From: Bimuria novae-zelandiae CBS 107.79
Lineage: Eukaryota > Ascomycota > Dothideomycetes > Pleosporales > Didymosphaeriaceae
Direction of reading: 5' to 3'
Length of the DNA: 64,000 bases
Assembly: GCA_010015655.1 (NCBI GenBank)
Contig: ML976689.1
Span: 360,248-424,247, forward strand
The position numbers were made by a program, and so were the translations under genes. Numbering within the stretch: the first letter of the stretch is position 1; every line of letters begins with the position of its first letter. The notes beneath the pieces are model-generated. The model made no database searches and had not been told where the DNA came from. It saw nothing but the letters and a program-made list of their open reading frames with translations. This document shows, in pieces, positions 58,147-64,000 of the stretch.

Positions 58147-59044
58147 CACCAAACATTAACTTTTCCAGGTCACCGAAAGGTCGATATCTATTAATTTTTT
58201 ATTAAAACACGACTTAAATGCCTTTGTAAATCTATTTTCTAGCGTCCTCTTTTAGCTATAGGTGTTGTGGCAGGCGCGCTGCCCTATTTTCTCTTTTAGC
58301 TCCCTAGTAAGCTAAAATCTTTTTAAAATGGCCCGTGCGCCGCTTAAATTTTCACGTTTAGTTAAAGGCTATAACTATAGCTAAGATAAGGAGATAGTTA
58401 TAACACTCCTTGCTCTTATAAAATATAGGCACCTGCTAGGCCTAAATATAAAGGCTCTCTATGCAAAGAGCTATAGCACGATTTAATAAAGCATTAGCTC
58501 TTAACACCTATAATAATAAGAGCTGCCCGCAGCTTTTTAAAGACTAACTATTAGCGTCCCTAACCTAACACAACACGCAAACAAGGTAGCCAGCCTAGCC
58601 TTATATTATACAACTCTTAGGGATAAAGAAGAAGGACAGGCCTGGCTTTACCTTCCTACTACACCTATCTCCTTTAACACAGGCATTGCCAAGCCTAGTA
58701 TAAAGGCTCTCCTCGCGCAGAGCTATGGCTCCGATTCGACAGAGCACTGGCTCTCCACACCTATCCACTCTTTCCTTTTCTTTCTTCTCACAGCACTAAA
58801 CTGCCTCTAAACACACACAAGGAATTCACCCTAATGTATATACACTGCTTAGTCTCCCTAATAAGAAGGGGAGCTATAGCTTAAAATAGTAGTAATACTC
58901 GCGCAGGCAAGAAATGCTTTCTAAGGTAGTATATTAGTACTATAATTCTATAGCTTAGCACGTCGTATATGCCCTTTAGGAGGCGAGATAGTGGACTTAA
59001 TCCCTATTAACTAGACGAAAAATAAATACTAACTAACTAACTAA
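58147..59044. mobile_element. Non-LTR-like insertion, copy 2 (RIP-mutated)
   Basis: Co-linear with copy 1 over its full length but with many C-to-T and G-to-A changes; the tail is now ACTAACTAACTAA. It is followed by a third copy of the 13-bp target (59045-59057), after which the transposase sequence resumes. The two copies are direct tandem neighbours. Confidence 0.65.
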
Positions 59045-59949
59045 GCCACCTGATCCTAACCCTATCCTTAATAGGTTCACCCAGGATCAAGAATTAGGTA
59101 ATAGCTCCTTATTAGGGCTTAGCGATTATAACTAGAGAAAGATGGATAGGCTTGTACGCTCTATAGTAAGTGATTAAAGTAATAAGGATACACAGAAGCT
59201 TTGTTAATTACTCTACTACCTATCTATTAAAAATAAGCTGCTTAAGCATGACAATAATGGGCTTAGGCAGGCGCTATCTATTAAGAAGAAGCGTAATAAG
59301 AAGAGTAAAGCTCTAAACCTTTAATAGCGCTAAGAGTATTATAGTAGGGCTATCTTATAGTTACTAAGGAAAGTAAGGGGGGCACGTTATCGTTAATTAA
59401 TTAAGGAGCAAGAGGATAAGCAGTAGTAGCTTTAAAAAGTAAAAATAGTAGAGCTAAAGAAGGTAGCTAAGCTATATAAGGAGAAAATCTAGCAAGAAAA
59501 GCGTGCAGCGAGAGAGGCAGCGAAGAAGGCAAAGGAGAAGGAAAGAGCTAAAAAGGCAGCTTAGCGCACTGCCTAGAAGTCTACTAATAACGCTAAAAAG
59601 GCTCTACAACTATCCCAAAGGAGTAAGAGAAAAGCTTCTCAGCCATATCCACAGAGCAGAAAGCGTCAGAAACGTGTTATTAATGCTACGGATGTTAGGG
59701 AGGCCTTAAAGGGCGCATCTGCTGCCCCAACCAAATCCACACAGAGCGGCCGCGACGTCAAGCTTCCAGATAGATTTAAATAGTGCAAATGAATCGCAGC
59801 TATCAATTTACTATCTTAGTAGAAAATCTTATAATAATATTGTTTGTGGGTGGTTCTGCAGCCTTATTTCTAATAGAGCGTTTATGGTGTTCGGCGTGCA
59901 TTGGCTGAATCCGTGCATTGGGTGCACGGACACGTTATGCGCTAGCTTA

Positions 59950-60507
59950 AATCCTTCTTATCTCGGCGGTAAATGCCTGGACGCTCCCACGTTCCTCTCA
60001 CATAAGGGGCAAGTATCGCCTTCGGAGGGCGGTATAGGCTTCATTACGTGATGGCAAAGAGAAGGGCACTCCGGACCAGAGGTTGCTTCGAATGCTGTGA
60101 CTGGCTTCTAGCATGGGGGAGGGGGCGGATGCGGCGATTCGGTCGAGTGCCGCCGACGGGCGGTGCGTGCGATTTTTGTCGATGTGTACGTGCGCGAGGT
60201 CTATTTGGTGCAACTGAAGTCTCCTTGGGGCTTGCTGAGTGGAGCGGCTTGCTTGCGCGAAGTAGGTAGGCGGGCAGCTTCTGGATATAGCTTCTGAATC
60301 GTTGGGTTCGTGGAAGTGAGCAACGATAGACCTGCTAAGTCGGAGGCGGAAAGAGATGACGCGGTGCGATGCGACAAAATAAGCAAAGAGCCGATAGTGG
60401 TGCAAACATCCCTCGATGTCAGACAGTCATTAAGCAATAATCGGCAAAAGGTCGTGTAGTTTACCCTGCCGAGACAGTCAGTGCGCCGCGACACTATTGT
60501 CGTTTCG
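59950..60507. other. GC-normal spacer between transposons
   Basis: About 560 bp of normal composition. Open frames on both strands overlap each other and have no domain, so no gene is supported. It may be the remaining single-copy flank. Confidence 0.45.
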
Positions 60508-60749
60508 TAAAATCCCGCTACACATGTGACCTGCCCCGCGCATTAGTAATCGATTCCCGCGCGTCATTTAAAACACGGATTTACTAGCTAAATATTAACT
60601 TTTTAATATATTATAAGAATCTAAAAGTCCTTAATAAGAACTTATAGTAAAGCTAGGTTACCGCCAACGGTGTTGCAGGCCGTAATTAATTAATTAAATA
60701 ACAACGTCAGCGACACCTAAATTTAAAGAGATATAAAAGTAGCTAAGAT

Positions 60750-61660
60750 AATAATTAGGAGGATTTAACTTAGTCTAGAGTACTAGGGGTAATCTTACCC
60801 GCCAAGCTGCGTACGGCAAGATAGGCTATCGTTATTATTATAGTACTATCGCGAGAAGCTTAAAGAGTTACTACTAGACTAGCTAAATACTTACCTAGAT
60901 AAGATGCAGAGTTTCTTGTATAACAAGTATAACGTAAAAGCCTTATAGATAACTATATGGGAGACTCTTGCTAGCATAAGGTGGAGTTAAAAAGCGACAA
61001 CTAAAGTAGCAGCTAAGCGTAACGTAGTCCTCTATTAAGCGTTTAGAGCTCGCTGCTAGCTAGCGTATAAGGCGGAGATAGTAATAGTAATTAATAAGAG
61101 CGCTTATAAGAAGCGTATAGGCGATTAAAAATATACCTAGTTAGAGGTAAATACGCTAGTTTAGGTATCGTACTTAGCGTAGAGGTCAGAGAGGTAGAGT
61201 TTATTACTAGCTATAGACGTTAATAGGTATCTTAATTATCTTATCTATTAGGGAGTAATTATGGCGGAGTTAATAAAGGAGTTTCTTACTAGTAAAGTGC
61301 TGCCATATTACACGCTGTACCTAGGGCCACGCTTAGTAATTATAATAGATAACGCATCTATTTATTAATTAGCTAAAATTTAATAACTCTATATAGACGC
61401 TGGGGTAGTACTCGAGTACCTATCGCCGTACTTACCTAATATGAATCCAATTAAGCAGAGCTTCAAAGCGTTAAAGTCATGAATAAAAAAGAACTTCTAG
61501 AAAGCGCCTATCTTTTAGGATTTCTCGTATTTCTTAGAGCTAGGTGTACAGGAGGGTTGCTATAACGACGAGCGGGCGAGAAAGTACTTTAGCTACTTAG
61601 GCTGGTAGGTGTAAGGTGTATAGAAGATAGAGGACTTAAGTAATTAACGCGTTATTATTA
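60750..61660 (+). pseudogene. Tc1/mariner-type transposase relic
   Basis: The plus strand retains ILPAKLRTA (helix-turn-helix region), SLLLAIDVNRYLNYLIYQ-like text near 61200 interrupted by stops, VIIIDNASIY near 61340 and LEYLSPYLPNMNPIKQSFK near 61410-61470, the DDE_3 hallmark of Tc1-family enzymes. TAA/TAG stops are frequent, so the gene is inactive. Confidence 0.65.
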
Positions 61661-62029
61661 AGTGTAAATATTATTAAGCCTAATAATAGTGGCCTGTGCG
61701 GACTTATTATTTACTAGCGTTAATTTACTTATGTCGCAGTTCTATATAATTCTGTTAATAAGTTAATATAATATACGTATATTTGGGCAGCAAATTCCTT
61801 AAAATTAATTTTTATAGGCTAAAATTAGTAAAATAAAGAATATAAATCCCCTAATAAAAATACTTGCAACGCGCCCTATCTAGGAGTAATTAATAATATA
61901 ACTAAAGCGTAAAGTATAAGTAACTATAAAATTAACGTTAGTAACCTAGCCAAAAGCTTTAGTAACTTCTTATATTTATTATATAAATAAGCTCTCCTTG
62001 TCCTTGTCCTCCTCTTACTCCTCTCGCTC

Positions 62030-63590
62030 TACACGCTCTTTCTCCTTCTTTATATTCTCTAGGCACTAAGCTTTTTGCTCTAGAGTTAGTCCTTTAAATC
62101 CACGCTGCCATCGGACGGCATATGCTCGAAGTTTAAGTAGTAAAGGTAGTAGCAGCTCCCACACCTCTTGCTATAAGATATACGACATGCCAGCCTCTAA
62201 GGGATTTATAAGCATGTTAATATTAATTCTATTATCCTTAACTATAGTAAAGACCTTTCTTACATCTCTACGATCTTTGTGTGGACCCTCGTCGAGCTAC
62301 TACTATAGAAAAAGCAGTGTTATATAGTGGAGCTCCTTTACATTACTGTAAGTTAATAGATCCCACGTTAAAACTAGTAGGTCGTCTAGTAGGCGATTAG
62401 GTTCTCGCTACTAGGCAGGCGATCTTTAAGATAGCTAACTTTATGCTAATTAACTTACTATAGACGCGATTAGTAATTTAAGCATATCTTTTATTATAGG
62501 CTCGCCGTTAGAGTCGCTCCTCCTCCGCCGTCGCCTAGCCTGCCCACGAGATCTCGCTATCATTAACCGAACGTTGTCTGACGGCTCTGCAACTGTACAC
62601 CTTTGCAGCGACACCTCGCGGGCCCATATGGCGACTATATTGCCCTTGACGGGCATATGATCGGAGAATCGCACCAGCAACGATTTAGTACGCTAAAAGT
62701 AGCACACATGGGCGTAGTTCGAGCACATGGTGTCCTGACACCTCCACGCGTCCCGTATTTGGATAGCTAGCCCATTACCTATCTAGTTAATCGCCATGAC
62801 GTCTGGCAGCTTAGCGAGTTAGTAATTAGTAGTAGTAAGTTGTACTTAAGAGCCTTATGGGCTACTTACGCGTGACTAACTTAAAGCAGGCACTTAAGGT
62901 GACTCTAGCAATAGCACTAAGTTAAAATCCATGCACGTAGTGGCCCTAGGGGCGCCAATTATAGCAACTCTTCCACGCTGGTTTTTACGTTAGTAAAACG
63001 TAGGTAACTCTCCTCGCGTTTAAGAGCGTTTGCCATGTAATTCTTTACTAAAGTTTAACTTAAATATATAATAATAGTAAGGCTTTTAATAGAGACTTTC
63101 TCTTAGGTGCTTATCTCTATAACGACGCTGTCAGCCTATCTCTAAACCTTGCCCGCTATTAGACTACTAAGTAGTTGCTTATAATTACTATCCTTTACGC
63201 CGTTAACTATCTTATTATTATAGTATGCTCTATAGCAACACCTTATATAAGTTTTATTAATTACCTTAGCAAGCTCCTTATCTAATTATTATGTAAAAGG
63301 ATTTAGCTAGGCTAATAATAGGCTATTCTTTAGGTATATCCCTTACTCCTTAACATCCTTATCCTTAAGTTGCTCTGCCTTAGCTACCTTAGCAGTAGTT
63401 ACATAATTAGTTTTATTTACTATTTTTTATAAAGGTGCCCTAGCCTTTACTTTTTTAAAAGTTTTTTTGCAAGGTAACTTTATTATACACAACTTTTTAG
63501 CTGCCCGCGTCGCCTAAAGTGGATTCTTACCCCACTTAAACACCTAAGTACTCTTACGTTTATGACTTTTGGCTAGCATTGCGATAACCC
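62030..63590 (-). pseudogene. Unidentified opposite-strand coding relic inside the TIR element
   Basis: Reading the minus strand from an ATG near 63580 gives a long lysine-rich protein-like text (MLAKSHKRKSTQVFKWGKNP, KKLCIIKLPCKKTFKKVKAR). Near 63030 comes ANALKREESYLRFTNVKTS; after one frame change, RFSDHMPVKGNIVAIWAREV with 76 open codons (62680-62450); then LINPLEAGMSYI and LPLLLKLRAYAVRWQRGFKG near 62100. Interruptions are TAA/TAG where CAA/CAG is plausible, implying a once-coding sequence of roughly 500 codons. I cannot name the family. It could be a passenger gene of the element or part of another element nested here. Confidence 0.4.
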
Positions 63591-63802
63591 TTAAGGATAA
63601 TAGCAAGGTATTATTTAAGGGAATAAATTCATGTATAGCATCTAATTGTACGGAAAAATAGGTGGGGTCAAATGACGCGCAGGAAGCGATTACCTAACAA
63701 GCGCCCAGATCACATGTGTAGCGGGATTTTACGAAACCACCGATAACGCGCCACCCTAACAGATGTAGCACCTTAACTTTGACGCGCCGCATCTCCACTA
63801 AT

Positions 63803-64000
63803 ATGGATCCGATTGAGGCTGCAATCATCGCTATCGACTCACGAGAACCTGGAGAAACTTTCTTATATAGAAAAATTACAGAAGAATTTGGTGTTGGGCG
63901 GTTAATATTAACGCGCCGGCATAGACGCGCCATGCAGGCGCGTACATAGCTACTATAAACTTACTAAAATCTTAACTAATAACAAGAATCTAAGCTCCTA
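63803..64000 (+). mobile_element. Start of a further pogo/Fot1-type transposon (partial)
   Basis: The ATG at 63803 encodes MDPIEAAIIAIDSREPGETF, then an HTH-like ITEEFGVGRLILTRRHRRA and a stop at about 63947. It closely parallels the N-terminus of the transposase at 56101 but is clearly a different copy. The element continues beyond the window. Its left TIR was not resolved and may overlap the 63.7-kb region. Confidence 0.6.

Larger units (their letters stand above)
56101..59780 (+). pseudogene. Fot1/pogo transposase relic, interrupted by insertions
   Basis: From ATG 56101 an intact 5' part encodes MDPIQAAIDEIESREPGEDF, a psq-type helix-turn-helix (ATRYGVNRSTLSRRHQG) and a CENP-B/Tc5 DNA-binding half (EQELVRYIKRLTERHIPPTR) up to a TAA at 56418. 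The DDE domain follows with stops: YNMDEKGVLIGIV near 56565, IDSHGSYVTIDF near 56930, KGDFFPLF near 57130. The frame is broken at 57233 by the inserted units and resumes at about 59058 (LNRFTQDQELGNSS) through a lysine-rich tail with a QRRKRQKRV basic motif near 59650. It is not functional. Confidence 0.8.
56003..59935 (+). mobile_element. Second Fot1/pogo TIR transposon, nested in the first
   Basis: Perfect 48-bp TIRs (56003-56050 and 59888-59935, starting ACGTGTCCGTGCACCC) are flanked by TA at 56001-56002 and 59936-59937. The total is 3.93 kb, of which about 1.8 kb is a later insertion (57234-59057), leaving about 2.1 kb typical of the family. The perfect TIRs contrast with the mutated interior. 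Confidence 0.9.
54223..59947 (-). mobile_element. Fot1/pogo TIR transposon, split by a second transposon in its right TIR
   Basis: The left end (AGCTAGCGCATATAGTTCC...) begins after TA at 54221-54222. The matching inverted end is in two pieces: up to 56002 (…GGAACTATA) and 59936-59947 (TATGCGCTAGCT), followed by TA at 59948-59949. Removing the element at 56003-59935 plus one TA copy rebuilds a continuous right TIR. The unsplit element would be about 1.79 kb, normal for Fot1-type elements, with target duplication TA. The TIRs are long (about 85-90 bp recognisable) and include AGGGTTCCTGCGCACCGCGC. Confidence 0.82.
60510..63729. mobile_element. TIR transposon with Tc1-type transposase relic (3.2 kb)
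   Basis: The inverted ends start AAATCCCGCTACACATGTGA at 60510 and mirror at 63729. They are flanked by TA (60508-60509 and 63730-63731), and similarity extends with gaps for about 65 bp (…TGCGCGTCATTT). The six bases outside each TA are also mirror images (GTTTCG and CGAAAC), so the TIR may extend outward without a TA duplication. The interior is AT-rich with stops. At 3.2 kb it is longer than a plain Tc1 element. Confidence 0.65.

Noticed and set aside
59998..60405. 135-codon minus-strand frame in the spacer between transposons
   Set aside because: Overlaps other open frames on both strands, no signal, domain or conserved motif; likely chance in GC-normal DNA.

Overview
The window is nuclear DNA of a filamentous ascomycete, most likely a Pezizomycotina species with a two-speed, RIP-affected genome. 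The evidence is short GT-AG introns of 45-61 nt, fungal gene families (cytoplasmic dynein heavy chain, fungal CLC, S10 carboxypeptidase, EthD, DUF3405-like), and long AT-rich tracts. In those tracts LTR retrotransposons and Fot1/pogo and Tc1 DNA transposons are full of TAA/TAG stops where CAA/CAG codons would be expected, the footprint of repeat-induced point mutation (RIP). The alternation of GC-equilibrated gene blocks and AT-rich blocks resembles several Dothideomycetes, but I cannot name a species.

Layout. (1) 1-18.8 kb is a conserved gene block: the cytoplasmic dynein heavy chain (minus, C-terminus beyond the window edge), a CLC chloride channel/antiporter (minus, three exons), a secreted S10 serine carboxypeptidase (plus) and a decayed small membrane-protein gene. 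(2) 18.9-29.1 kb is an AT-rich transposon tract. It holds two solo LTRs with perfect 5-bp target duplications, a decayed minus-strand Copia fragment, and a complete but inactivated Copia element (22479-28687) with 242-bp LTRs, target duplication AGAGC, and a non-AT-rich segment just upstream of its 3' LTR. (3) 29.1-35.1 kb is a small gene island: a broken DUF3405-like gene, a flavin monooxygenase with an in-frame 39-bp tandem duplication, a PBP2/NMT1-like protein, and UbiA-like and EthD-like genes each interrupted by a single stop codon. A run of 56 C lies between the last two. (4) 35.1-45.7 kb is a second AT-rich tract with Copia-like and Fot1 remnants and a complete but inactivated Gypsy element (38632-45274) with 269-bp LTRs and target duplication CTAGC.

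(5) 45.7-54.2 kb is a GC-equilibrated island of apparently lineage-specific genes. It contains a decayed Myb/SANT-like gene, an intact small secreted cysteine-rich protein, an F-box fragment, and two further broken unknown genes. (6) 54.2-64 kb is a stack of TIR transposons: a Fot1/pogo element whose right TIR was hit by a second Fot1/pogo element, which in turn was hit twice at the same 13-bp target by a non-LTR-like unit. This is followed by a 3.2-kb TIR element carrying a Tc1-type transposase relic plus an opposite-strand coding relic, and the start of a further pogo-type element.

How the genes fit together: the left block is housekeeping and secretory (microtubule motor, endomembrane anion transport, vacuolar or secreted protease). 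The FMO, UbiA and EthD genes look like remnants of an oxidative or prenylating accessory pathway, but this is inference. Most broken genes sit next to repeat tracts, and most of their stops are explicable by C-to-T change in a CpA context on the coding strand, suggesting RIP leakage into neighbouring single-copy genes. All calls were made by reading the sequence; no database search was run.
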